A stretch of DNA of 34,503 nucleotides from NCBI GenBank assembly GCA_001603275.1, contig LUYM01000017.1, positions 1-34,503 of the forward strand. Direction: 5' to 3'. Made by a program: the position numbers and the translations under genes. The notes below the pieces were generated by a model. The model saw only the letters and a list, made by a program, of their open reading frames with translations, searched no databases and was not told where the DNA came from. Below, one piece after another: positions 24,558-33,738 of this stretch. How positions within the stretch are numbered: the stretch's first letter is position 1; each line of letters begins with the position of its first letter. This DNA is from Actinomycetales bacterium Actino_02. GTDB taxonomy: Bacteria > Actinomycetota > Actinomycetes > Propionibacteriales > Propionibacteriaceae.

Positions 24558-25397
24558 TTGTCCATCGATGAGCGCGCCGTGCGGCGCCGTCCAACCAAGG
24601 CGCAGCAGCGCAAGGGACGCATTCGCAACACCCTGTTGGCCCGACGACTGACTCAACTGGGCTTCGCCGTCGTGATCATCGTGGCCGCGGTTCGGCATCA
24701 ACTCGAACCGACGGCCGGCACCTCGGCATCGGTGGACGCCCTGTGCCCGTTCGGCGCGATGGAAACCCTGATCACCTGGCTCACCACCGGAACCCTGATC
24801 AGCCGAATCCACCCGTCCAACCTTGTCCTGGGTGGCGCTCTGCTGATCGCCACGCTGCTGGCTGGCAATCCCTTCTGCGGCTGGATCTGCCCGCTGGGCA
24901 GCGTTCAGGATCTCCTCTGGCGGCTCGGCCGCTGGCTGCACCTGCCGGAACTGAAGGTACCGACCCGGCTCGACAAGCAGCTGCGCTGGGGACGATACGT
25001 GGTGCTGGCCCTGGTGATCTGTTTCAGCGTGAGCACGGCCAAGCTGTGGTTCGCCGACTACGACCCCTACCTGGCCATCCTCGGGCTGGATTGGCTGTTC
25101 AACCCCGGTGGCATGGCTGTCGCCGGAATCATCACCGCGGCCGTCGTACTGGTCGGATCGAGCCTGGTGAACCGGCTGTGGTGCCGCTACCTGTGCCCGC
25201 TCGGCGGGGTCTTGTCGGTGCTCTCCCGGTTCAGCTTCCTGCGGATCCGCCGCAACGAGAACGCGTGCACCGACTGCACGCTGTGTGACCGTCCCTGCCC
25301 GGTGGGGCTACAGGTCTCCACGGCCGCTCCGGCGGTCAGCGCCGACTGCATCGGTTGCCTGGATTGTGTGGCGACCTGCCCGTCAAAGGGGCGTTGA
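24558..25397 (+). CDS. NapH/NosR-like membrane polyferredoxin (4Fe-4S)
   Basis: The 279-aa product has about four to five membrane segments. Three Cys-Pro motifs lie near the membrane (ALCPFG Cys63; FCGWICPLG Cys107/111; WCRYLCPLG Cys209/213), as in NapH/NosR/RdxA-type proteins. Two [4Fe-4S] ferredoxin motifs follow: CTDCTLCDRPCP (Cys237/240/243/247) and CIGCLDCVATCP (Cys264/267/270/274). It should carry electrons between the quinone pool or cytosol and an outer partner. I chose TTG at 24558 because GGAGGA lies 5 bases upstream; the frame upstream is repeat DNA. The zero frame stops two codons after a -1 slippery heptamer (see 25385-25501), so the C-terminus may be longer. Confidence 0.9.
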   Translation: MSIDERAVRRRPTKAQQRKGRIRNTLLARRLTQLGFAVVIIVAAVRHQLEPTAGTSASVDALCPFGAMETLITWLTTGTLISRIHPSNLVLGGALLIATLLAGNPFCGWICPLGSVQDLLWRLGRWLHLPELKVPTRLDKQLRWGRYVVLALVICFSVSTAKLWFADYDPYLAILGLDWLFNPGGMAVAGIITAAVVLVGSSLVNRLWCRYLCPLGGVLSVLSRFSFLRIRRNENACTDCTLCDRPCPVGLQVSTAAPAVSADCIGCLDCVATCPSKGR

Positions 25398-25501
25398 GTG
25401 TGGCGGGGCCGGCCTGGACCGGCACCGGACGGGTCGACCTGGTCTCCGCCGATACCCGAGGCGCGGGGCGCCGTCGCAGCGAGACTGCCGAGATGAAGTG
25501 A
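25385..25501 (+). other. -1 slippery heptamer and continuation frame of the polyferredoxin
   Basis: The zero frame reads TCA AAG GGG CGT TGA. A AAG GGG (25385-25391) fits the X XXY YYZ rule for -1 frameshifting. Shifting back one base continues as SKGALSVAGPAWTGTG and ends ETAEMK at the TGA of 25499-25501, a 35-residue tail after the shift. CPxxAL is the usual ending of a ferredoxin motif, so the -1 frame looks like the natural C-terminus. The downstream sequence is very GC-rich and can pair (GGCCGG...CCGGCACCGG). A one-base deletion in the G run, real or from sequencing, explains it equally well. Confidence 0.6.
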
Positions 25502-25512
25502 GAGGCACGAGC

Positions 25513-25878
25513 ATGAAACTGAGTCGTTGGTGGGCGCCGGCCGTAGTGGTCGTCGTGATGCTGCTGGCGGCGCCGGTCGGCCAGGCGGCCGGCTGGTGGT
25601 CGACCAGCGGTCGCACCCAGGTGGTGGCGCAGCAGTTGAGCGTGGACGACGTGAAGGGCTGGATGACCATCCAGCAGGCCGCCGATGGGCTCGGGATCCC
25701 GTCCCAGACGCTGATCGATGCCCTCGGGCCCCAGGCGGCCGGCCTGGCCCCGTCCACCGCTTTCAAGGACGTCGAGGCCACCGTGGACGGCTTCGAGCTG
25801 AGCACCTTCCGGGATCGGTTGCGCGAACTCGTGGCCGATCAGTCAGCAGCTGCGGGGCCGTCCGCGACCCCCGAATAG
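25513..25878 (+). CDS. Small exported or membrane-anchored protein downstream of the polyferredoxin, 121 aa
   Basis: The ATG at 25513 follows an AGAGG-type ribosome binding site. Residues 8-27 are hydrophobic (signal peptide or anchor), and then a soluble domain has the sequence VDDVKGWMTIQQAADGLGIPSQTLIDALG, a segment of helix-turn type, and AFKDVEATVDGFELSTFRDRLREL. This kind of domain (MTLxEVAxxxGIP...) occurs, as I recall, with membrane ferredoxin proteins in other bacteria. No cysteine is present, so it binds no cluster itself. It starts 11 bases after the -1-frame stop of the polyferredoxin, which supports that frame being the real end. I infer an accessory subunit of the same electron-transfer unit. 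Confidence 0.75.
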   Translation: MKLSRWWAPAVVVVVMLLAAPVGQAAGWWSTSGRTQVVAQQLSVDDVKGWMTIQQAADGLGIPSQTLIDALGPQAAGLAPSTAFKDVEATVDGFELSTFRDRLRELVADQSAAAGPSATPE

Positions 25879-25963
25879 ACCGGGGCGACCTCACAGAAGA
25901 AGGGGACTCTCCCCATTTGCTGCGGGCCTCATTGCCGGTGAGCCAACTCGGCTGGACCAAAAG

Positions 25964-26049
25964 ACGGGGACGGTTCCATTTCAGTCCACCCCTAGTCAGA
26001 GGGCTGGACTACGAAATTCGGAACCGTCCCCGTGACAGGTGGGACGGAG

Positions 26050-26050
<1 letters not shown>
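25964..26050. repeat. 87-bp palindromic repeat, copy B
   Basis: This is the second copy of the element at 24364-24450, exactly 1600 bases downstream, in the same orientation, with 6 differences. Its arms ACGGGGACGGTTCC and GGAACCGTCCCCGT are intact. It ends at the guaB1 stop codon (26050-26052) and may serve as a terminator between convergent units. Confidence 0.9.
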
Positions 26051-27507
<1,457 letters not shown>

Positions 27508-27640
27508 CCGGGTGGCCACTCAGCCGGCTCGGAAAGGGTGGAGAAGTCGGTACTCCGAGCCCGTGGCGAGGGACGGCTCGGGGAGGGACGGACGAAACGG
27601 CTACGATGACGGAACCGGCTGAAGTGAACAGGACGAACCG

Positions 27641-28060
27641 ATGAGCGAAGACCGCACCAGCACCGCGCGGGTGCTGCTGTACTCCGACGATCGCACCGTG
27701 CGTGAGCAGGTGCGGCTGGCCCTCGGCGAGCGGCTCGCCGCCGACCTGCCCAGCCTGGAGTTCGTCGAGGTGGCCACCCAGCCGCTGGTCCTGCGCGCAC
27801 TCGACGCCGGTGGCTTCGATCTGATCATCCTCGACGGCGAGACCGTCCCCTCCGGCGGCATCGGACTCAGCCACCAGCTGAAGAATGAACTGCTCGATTG
27901 CCCGCCGATCCTGCTGCTGGTCGCCCGCGTCGCCGACGCCTGGCTGGCCACCTGGGCTGAGGCGGACGCCATTGCGTCCTACCCGATCGATCCGCTGCGC
28001 CTGCCCGAGGTTGCTGCCGGCCTCCTGCGCAGCCGGTTGGCTGAGCAGGCCCAGGCGTGA
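27641..28060 (+). CDS. Atypical receiver-domain protein coupled to trpD, 139 aa
   Basis: The stand-alone receiver-like domain has an acidic pair (YSDDRT, residues 16-17) and a candidate phospho-acceptor Asp65 in LIILDGET. The conserved Thr/Ser after strand 4 is Ala (LLLVARV), and the conserved Lys-Pro of strand 5 is replaced (SYPIDPLRL, no Lys). It is therefore probably a pseudo-receiver working as a protein-binding module rather than a phosphorelay component. No output domain is attached. The ATG at 27641 follows a -10-like TACGAT (27602-27607). The stop overlaps the trpD GTG as GTGA. Confidence 0.8.
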   Translation: MSEDRTSTARVLLYSDDRTVREQVRLALGERLAADLPSLEFVEVATQPLVLRALDAGGFDLIILDGETVPSGGIGLSHQLKNELLDCPPILLLVARVADAWLATWAEADAIASYPIDPLRLPEVAAGLLRSRLAEQAQA

Positions 28061-29103
28061 GCCTGACCTGGCCCCAGCTCCTGGCCGACCTGGTCGCCAG
28101 GCATGACCTGACCCCGGACGCGGCTACCTGGGCCATGGATCAGATCCTCGGCGGTGACCTCACTGCCGTACAGATCGCCGGCTTCGCGATCGCGCTACGG
28201 GCCAAGGGTGAGACCGTGGCCGAGATCAGCGGCCTGGCGCAGGCCATGCTCGATCGGGCCACGCCGCTGTCGGTGAACACCGACGCCGTCGACATCGTCG
28301 GCTCCGGCGGCGACCGGGCCAACACCGTCAACGTCTCGACCATGGCCGCGATTGTGGCTGCCTCAATGGACGTCCCCGTGGTCAAGCACGGCAACCGGGC
28401 CGCCTCCAGCGCTTGCGGCACCGCCGACTGCCTGGAGGCTCTCGGGGTCGCCTTGGACGTCCCGCCGTCCGCACAGGCCGGGGTGCTTGCCGAGGCCGGC
28501 ATCGTCTTCTTGTTCGCCCCGCTGTATCACCCCTCGCTGCGGCACGCGGCCGTGGCCCGGCGGGAGCTCGGCGTGCAGACCACCTTCAACTTCCTCGGCC
28601 CGCTGGCCAATCCGGCCCAGCCGAAGGCCCAAGCCGTCGGGGTGGCGGACGCTCGGATGGCCGCTCTGGTCGCCGGGGTGATCGCCGGACGGGGCCATCG
28701 CGGCCTGGTCTTCCACGGCAGCGACGGCTTGGACGAGCTGACCACCACCACCAGTTCGCAGGTGTGGCTGATCTCCAACGGCGAGGTCGCCGAGGCGAGC
28801 CTGGATCCGGCCGACCTTGGCTTGGCTGCCGCGCAGCCGTCCGACCTTGTCGGAGGCGACTCGGCGCACAATGCCGGAGTGGTCCGGAGCGTCCTGGCCG
28901 GTACTCGCGGGCCGATCCGCGACATTGTCACGCTGAACGCTGCCGCCGCCGCGCTCGCCTACGCCGGCCCCGTGCTGGATCAGCCGGTTGCCGCGCAGCT
29001 CGCCCCGATGCTGGAAGCGGCTCAGGCCGCGATCGACTCCGGAGCGGCTGCGGCGACTCTCGATCGCTGGATCCGGATCAGCCAGGCCGCCCGCGAGAAC
29101 TGA
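28057..29103 (+). CDS. trpD: Anthranilate phosphoribosyltransferase
   Basis: TrpD joins anthranilate and PRPP to give phosphoribosyl-anthranilate, the second step of the tryptophan branch. The 348-aa length is normal. Key elements are the PRPP loop GSGGDRANTVNVSTMAA (family form GTGGDxxxTFNIST), VVKHGNRAASSACGTADCLEALGV, FLFAPLYHPSLRH, FNFLGPLANPAQP and GSDGLDELTTTTSSQVW. GTG at 28057 overlaps the receiver gene by four bases. No other trp gene is in the window, so trpD is separated from the main trp operon, as is common in actinobacteria. Confidence 0.97.
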   Translation: MSLTWPQLLADLVARHDLTPDAATWAMDQILGGDLTAVQIAGFAIALRAKGETVAEISGLAQAMLDRATPLSVNTDAVDIVGSGGDRANTVNVSTMAAIVAASMDVPVVKHGNRAASSACGTADCLEALGVALDVPPSAQAGVLAEAGIVFLFAPLYHPSLRHAAVARRELGVQTTFNFLGPLANPAQPKAQAVGVADARMAALVAGVIAGRGHRGLVFHGSDGLDELTTTTSSQVWLISNGEVAEASLDPADLGLAAAQPSDLVGGDSAHNAGVVRSVLAGTRGPIRDIVTLNAAAAALAYAGPVLDQPVAAQLAPMLEAAQAAIDSGAAAATLDRWIRISQAAREN

Positions 29104-29125
29104 GGACGGCCCGGCCGAACCGATT

Positions 29126-30061
29126 TCAGGGCACCAGGTGCCCGGCGGCGACGCTCAGCTCGTACCACTGAGCCCGGGTGAGGTCGACCTCTGCCCCGGC
29201 GGCTGCATTCTTCAGTCGCTGCGGGTTGGTGGTCCCCAAGACGACCTGCATCTTCGCTGGGTGGCGCAGGATCCAGGCGGTGGCGATGGCCTCCGGCGTC
29301 ACCTGGTATTCGGCGGCCAGCCGATCGATCACCACATTGAGCGCGGCGTAGTCCGGGTTGCCCAGGAACACCCCGGTGAAGAAGCCCGCCTGGAACGGTG
29401 ACCACGCCTGCACGGTGATGTCGTGCAGCCGGCAGTAGTCGAGAACGCCCAGGTCGCGGCTGATCGACTGATCGACCCCGATCATGTTCATGGCCAGGCC
29501 CTGGGCCACGATCGGGGCATGGGTGATCGACAGCTGCAGCTGGTTGGCCACCAGCGGCTGCGTCACGTAGCGCTTCAACAGCTCGAGCTGAGCCGGGGTG
29601 TGGTTGGACACCCCGAAGTGACGCACCTTGCCGGCACCGGCCAGCTCGTCGAAGGCCCGGGCCACTTCCTCGGGCTCGACCAGGGCGTCCGGACGGTGCA
29701 GCAGCAGGACGTCCAGATAGTCGGTGCGCAGCGCGGCCAGCGAGCCGTCGACGGCCTCGATGATGTGGTCGTAGGAGAAGTCGAAGTACGGGCCTTCCTT
29801 GACGATGCCGGCCTTCGACTGCAGCACGATCTGCTCACGCTCGGACGAGCTGAGTCGCAGCGCCTCGGCGAACCGCGCCTCACAGACGTGGGCCGGAGCC
29901 GAGCCGTAGATGTCGGCGTGGTCGAAGAAGGTGACCCCGGCGGCCAGACTCGCGTCGTACAGGGCGCGAACCTCGGCGTCGGACAGCTCCTCGATTCGCA
30001 TCATGCCGGCCACGACGGCCGGCACCTGCAGGTCACTGGTGCCCAGCGGGACGCTCTTCAT
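29126..30061 (-). CDS. Aldo/keto reductase, YdhF-like
   Basis: The 311-aa product is an NADP(H)-dependent barrel oxidoreductase. The catalytic tetrad is visible: Asp and Tyr in FDHADIYG, Lys in LQSKAGI and His in LLLHRPD. Later motifs are VRHFGVSNHTPAQLELL and the cofactor-binding VVLGTTNPQRLKNA. The sequence style (YFDFSYDHIIEAVDGSLAAL, TQPLVANQLQLSI) resembles the YdhF group. I chose ATG 30061 because it forms TGATG with the stop of the upstream reductase; the open frame upstream is a shadow. The substrate is unknown. It is coupled to a second reductase and divergent from a LysR regulator. Confidence 0.92.
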   Translation of the reverse strand: MKSVPLGTSDLQVPAVVAGMMRIEELSDAEVRALYDASLAAGVTFFDHADIYGSAPAHVCEARFAEALRLSSSEREQIVLQSKAGIVKEGPYFDFSYDHIIEAVDGSLAALRTDYLDVLLLHRPDALVEPEEVARAFDELAGAGKVRHFGVSNHTPAQLELLKRYVTQPLVANQLQLSITHAPIVAQGLAMNMIGVDQSISRDLGVLDYCRLHDITVQAWSPFQAGFFTGVFLGNPDYAALNVVIDRLAAEYQVTPEAIATAWILRHPAKMQVVLGTTNPQRLKNAAAGAEVDLTRAQWYELSVAAGHLVP

Positions 30062-30918
30062 CACTTCGACAGCCGATCCAGCTCGTCGGCGGACAGCACC
30101 AGTTCCGTGGCCGCAGCCGAGTCGGTGATGCTGGTCGGACGGGACGCGCCCGGAATCGGGATCACCGTCTCCGACAAGGACAGTTCCCAAGCCAGGACGA
30201 CCTGCTGCGGGCTGACTCCGTGGGCCGCGGCCACCTCGCCGAATGCCTGATGGCGTGCGCCGACTTCGGCCGCACCGCGGATGCCGTCCAACGGGCTCCA
30301 TGGCAGGAAGGCCAGGCCGAGCTTCGCGCAGTGATCGAGCTCGGGGCGGGTCACCTGGTGGCGAGGCGAGAACTGGTTCTGCACCGAGACCAGCCGTCCG
30401 CCGAGGATCTGGTTGGCCTGATCGATCTGGGCCACGCTGGCGTTCGAGATGCCGGCCATCTGGATCCAGCCCTCGTCCAGCAGTTCGGCGATGGCGCCGA
30501 TCGAGTCGGCATAGGGCACGGCCGGATCCGGGCGGTGCATCTGGTAGAGCCCGATGGCTTCGACGCCGAGCCGCGTGGCCGAGGCCTTGCAGGCTTCCTT
30601 GAGGTAGGCCGGGTCACCGTTCTGGGTCCAGGTGCCGTCGCCGGGACGCAGGTGGCCGCCCTTGGTGGCGACCAGCACGTGCGAGGTGTCCGAGCCGTAG
30701 CTGCGCAGTGCCTTGGCGATCAGCTGCTCGTTGTGGCCGACCTCGCCGGCGTGCAGGTGGTAGGCGTCGGCGGTGTCGATCAGGGTGACGCCGGCGTCCA
30801 GCGCGGCGTGGATGGTGGCGATCGAACGATCCTCGTCCGGACGTCCCTCGATGGACATCGGCATGCCGCCCAGTCCGATGGCGCTGACCTCACGCGGGCC
30901 GATGTAGCGGTACTTCAT
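30061..30918 (-). CDS. Aldo/keto reductase
   Basis: The 285-aa product has an N-terminal strand and GLGGMPMSIEGRPDED. Asp and Tyr of the tetrad are in LIDTADAYHLHAGEVGHNE, Lys in LVATKGGHL, His in LYQMHRPDP. Then follow AGISNASVAQID, LPWSPLDGI and the NADP-binding VIPIPGASRPTSI. It is the first gene of the reductase pair and shares one base with the next start. The pair shares a 116-base intergenic region with the divergent LysR gene. The substrate is unknown; aldehydes or small ketones are usual for the family. Confidence 0.92.
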   Translation of the reverse strand: MKYRYIGPREVSAIGLGGMPMSIEGRPDEDRSIATIHAALDAGVTLIDTADAYHLHAGEVGHNEQLIAKALRSYGSDTSHVLVATKGGHLRPGDGTWTQNGDPAYLKEACKASATRLGVEAIGLYQMHRPDPAVPYADSIGAIAELLDEGWIQMAGISNASVAQIDQANQILGGRLVSVQNQFSPRHQVTRPELDHCAKLGLAFLPWSPLDGIRGAAEVGARHQAFGEVAAAHGVSPQQVVLAWELSLSETVIPIPGASRPTSITDSAAATELVLSADELDRLSK

Positions 30919-30956
30919 GGTGACGTGTCTCCTGCCTGGGCCCGGATTCGGACCAA

Positions 30957-30986
30957 CTGACGCCCACCATAGGCACCCGATAATCT
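30957..30986 (+). promoter_or_regulatory. Candidate lysR promoter in the divergent AT-richer intergenic region
   Basis: CTGACG (30957-30962), an 18-base spacer and TAATCT (30981-30986) fit a housekeeping promoter reading toward lysR. The stretch 30970-31018 is clearly less GC-rich than its surroundings, as expected for divergent promoters and a LysR binding site. I could not pick a convincing T-N11-A operator. Confidence 0.4.
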
Positions 30987-31034
30987 AGAAGTCCAACAAG
31001 CTGCATCGATCTATTTCAGAAGGACGTGGCATAA

Positions 31035-31925
31035 ATGGATCTGCGCCAGATGGAGTACGTGCTGGCCCTGGCTGACGAGCAGCATTTCACCCGAGCCGCC
31101 TCGGTCTGCGGGGTGACCCAGTCCGGGCTGTCCGCCTCGATCCGGGCTCTGGAGGCCGAGCTCGGCGCCGAGTTGTTCCATCGGACGACCCGTCGGGTCG
31201 AGCTCACCGACGCCGGGCTGGCCCTGCTGCCGCACGCGCGGGAACTGCTCAGTCAGTCCAGCGCCGGCCGGGACGCCGTGGTCCGGGTGACCCAGGCGTT
31301 GTCCGGGCAGCTGCGGGTCGGCGCCGAGCAGTGCCTGGGCGCCATCGACGTCCCCGCGCTGCTGGAGCGATTCCATCGCCGCTACCCGGCGGTCACCATC
31401 AGGTTCACTCAGGCCGGCTCGCTGGAGCAGCTGGACCTGCTGCGCGCCGGAGATCTGGACGTCGCCTTCGTGGCCACCAGTGATCATCTCGGCGGCCTGG
31501 ACCGGATCGAGATCGGGCGGCGTCCGGTCGTCGCCCTGTGCCCGCCCGGGCACCGGCTGGCTGGAATGACCCGGGTCGGCTGGGCTGATCTGGACGGGGC
31601 CGACTTCGTCGATCTGCATGAGTCCTGGGCGGTCCGCCAGATGAACGACGAGCTGGCCCGCTCGCACGGCGTCCACCGCCGGGTGAGCTGCACGGTCAAC
31701 GACGTCCATACCCTGATTGACCTGGTCAAACGCGGAATGGGGGTGGCCCTGGTGCCGCAGAACATCGCCAACAAGCCCGAGGCGGCCGTGCTGACCCAGC
31801 TGCAGCTGCCCGCGGGCGCCCAAGAGTGGGTGGTCTCTGCGGTGTCGGCCCAGCGCAGCGCCGGCTCGGTGTCGGCGACTCACCTGCTGGAGTTGCTGGA
31901 CGATTCGTTGTCCTGCGCCTCCTAA
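31035..31925 (+). CDS. LysR-family transcriptional regulator
   Basis: The 296-aa product has the N-terminal winged helix-turn-helix of LysR (MDLRQMEYVLALADEQHFTRAASVCGVTQSGLSASIRALEAELGAELF, written here in segments of a standard LysR start). The linker helix and a periplasmic-binding-protein-like effector domain follow (LRVGAEQCLGAIDVPALL, LDVAFVATSD, LIDLVKRGMGVALVPQNI). AAGGA lies upstream of the ATG. Being divergent from two coupled aldo/keto reductases, it most likely controls them in response to a small molecule or oxidant. Cys25 in the recognition region and Cys109 are visible, but a redox role is unproven. Confidence 0.93.
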   Translation: MDLRQMEYVLALADEQHFTRAASVCGVTQSGLSASIRALEAELGAELFHRTTRRVELTDAGLALLPHARELLSQSSAGRDAVVRVTQALSGQLRVGAEQCLGAIDVPALLERFHRRYPAVTIRFTQAGSLEQLDLLRAGDLDVAFVATSDHLGGLDRIEIGRRPVVALCPPGHRLAGMTRVGWADLDGADFVDLHESWAVRQMNDELARSHGVHRRVSCTVNDVHTLIDLVKRGMGVALVPQNIANKPEAAVLTQLQLPAGAQEWVVSAVSAQRSAGSVSATHLLELLDDSLSCAS

Positions 31926-31944
31926 GCCCCCGCCCTGGCTGGAG

Positions 31945-33660
31945 CTACCTCTGGATGGACGGCGGGTCCTGATCTTCGGGGTTCTGCTGGATATCAGTGG
32001 CACCAAGGTCGGTGTGGCCCAGCCAGGTCTGGGCCGTCTGGCGCGCCTTGCGCAGCGGTGTCTCGAACCGCGCGGGCCAGCGTGTGGCCAGGCCCTCGTA
32101 GAGGGTGATGGCCTCATCGATGGCCCGCTGGGCCTCGGTCGGTCGGTCCAGTTCCGCCAGCCGGTGGGCCTGGTTGGTCAGTGAGTCGGCCAGGTCAGGA
32201 TGGACGGCGTCGGGACGGGTGGTGGCCAGTCGGCGCCGAAGCGTCACAGCCTCGTCGATGGAGACCAGGGCTTCCTCGGCTCGGCCCAACCAGGCCAGGC
32301 AGCTGGCCTGGTTGGTCAGCGCATCGGCCAGACCGGCGGTGAACGCGGCAGGTCTCGTCTCGGCGAGTCTTCGGTAGCTGGAGACGGCCTGGTCGACAGC
32401 GGCAAGGGCTTCGACCGGTCGACCGAGCTCAACCAGGCGTTCAGCCTGGTTGTTCGTCACCATGGTCAGCTGGGGGGCGAATGCGTCGGGCCGAACAGCG
32501 GCCAGGCTCTGGCAGATGTTGACGGCCTCATTGATGGCACCCAGTGCCTCTTCGCAGCGACCCAGTTCTGCCAGGCGCTCGGCCTGGTTGTTCAGCGAGA
32601 TGGCCAACTCGGGGTTCAGGACGTCGGGCCGAGTCTGGGCCAGGTGTCTGCGCAGGCTGACGGCTTCGTTGGTGACGTTGAGGGCTTCCTCGGAGCGACC
32701 CAGTTCCGCCAGGCAGGCGGCTTGATTGCTCAACGACCTCGCCAGCTCTCGGCTGAACCGCTCGGGCTGGGTGCTGGCCAGGTTCTGGTAGATGGAGACG
32801 GCTTCGCTGATCGCGAGGAGGGCCTCGTCGCGGCGTCCTAGCTCGACCAGACAACTGCCCTTGTTGTTCAAAGCCATGGGCAGCTCGGTGATCACCGAAT
32901 CAGGCCGGCCGCTGGCGAGGTTTCGGTAGAGCGCGATGGCCTGGCTGATGGCGGTGAGGCCTTCCTCCTGGCGGCCCAGGCCTGAGAGGTGCTTGGTGAG
33001 GTTGACCAGAGTGGCTGCCAGGCTGGAGTCGAACTCGTCAGGTCGAGTGTTGGCCAGCCTTTGGTAGATAGCGACGGCTTCCTCACAGACGGCGAGGGCC
33101 TCTTCGCGACGGCCGAGTTCGGCTAGGTGATAGGCCTGGTTTCTCAGCGAGTTGGCCAGCTCCGGAGCGAACTCGTCAGGTCGGGTGCTGGCCAGGTGCC
33201 GGCGCAGGGCGACGGCATAGGTGACGGAGTTGAGGGCTTCTTCGCGCCGCCCGAGCTCCGCTAAGCGGACGGACTGGATGTTCAGCGACCTGGCCAGTTG
33301 TGGAGCGAAGGCGGCGGGTCGGGCGCTGGCCAGGTTTTGGCAAATGCTGACAGCTTGGTTGATCGCGGTCAGTGCCTCTTCGCGCCGGCCGAGGTCTGCC
33401 AGCTGGTCGGACTGGTCGATCAGCGACGCCGCAAGGTCTGGGTTGAGTTCGTCGGGTGCGCTGCGTCCCCGGTCTCGGCGCTGCCTTCGCCAACCGGCGA
33501 AGGGGTCCGATTCGCCGGTGAGGAAGGCGGCCGCAATCGCGGCAACGGCGACTATGACCCAGACGCGAGGGTTCCCTTGGGCGTTCAGGGCCAGCACCAT
33601 CAGGCTGCCGATCGCTCCAACCACGAGGACTGCTTGGAGGCCTCGCGTCAGTCTTCTCAT
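31945..33660 (-). CDS. Membrane-anchored TPR protein with ten 46-residue repeats
   Basis: The 571-aa product has two adjacent membrane helices at about 8-27 and 32-48, a basic segment (GWRRQRRDRGR), and then ten tandem 46-residue repeats at about 73-532. Each repeat follows the pattern LAxSLxNQAxxLAELGRREEAL...AVxxYxxLAxxRPDxF, a TPR-type helix pair plus an extra helix. The DNA shows the matching 138-base periodicity. The tail is acidic (TDIQQNPEDQDPP). The start is ATG 33660 or the adjacent GTG 33663; a TTG at 33705 is less likely. It is probably a protein-interaction scaffold held at the membrane. Similar long-repeat TPR proteins occur in actinobacteria; the partner is unknown. Confidence 0.88.
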   Translation of the reverse strand: MRRLTRGLQAVLVVGAIGSLMVLALNAQGNPRVWVIVAVAAIAAAFLTGESDPFAGWRRQRRDRGRSAPDELNPDLAASLIDQSDQLADLGRREEALTAINQAVSICQNLASARPAAFAPQLARSLNIQSVRLAELGRREEALNSVTYAVALRRHLASTRPDEFAPELANSLRNQAYHLAELGRREEALAVCEEAVAIYQRLANTRPDEFDSSLAATLVNLTKHLSGLGRQEEGLTAISQAIALYRNLASGRPDSVITELPMALNNKGSCLVELGRRDEALLAISEAVSIYQNLASTQPERFSRELARSLSNQAACLAELGRSEEALNVTNEAVSLRRHLAQTRPDVLNPELAISLNNQAERLAELGRCEEALGAINEAVNICQSLAAVRPDAFAPQLTMVTNNQAERLVELGRPVEALAAVDQAVSSYRRLAETRPAAFTAGLADALTNQASCLAWLGRAEEALVSIDEAVTLRRRLATTRPDAVHPDLADSLTNQAHRLAELDRPTEAQRAIDEAITLYEGLATRWPARFETPLRKARQTAQTWLGHTDLGATDIQQNPEDQDPPSIQR

Positions 33661-33738
33661 CACAAGATGAAACCTAGGAGGGAACAGTGGCGCCCATGGT
33701 GCCAATCGCGCGACTCGGCACTGATCTGGCCGCTCAGC

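Noticed and set aside
30062-30301. N-terminal extension of the aldo/keto reductase at 29126
   Set aside because: It lies inside the upstream reductase in another frame; ATG 30061 gives a normal family start and a TGATG overlap.
31945-33660. A 138-bp DNA satellite
   Set aside because: The periodicity is explained by the 46-residue protein repeat in an intact reading frame.
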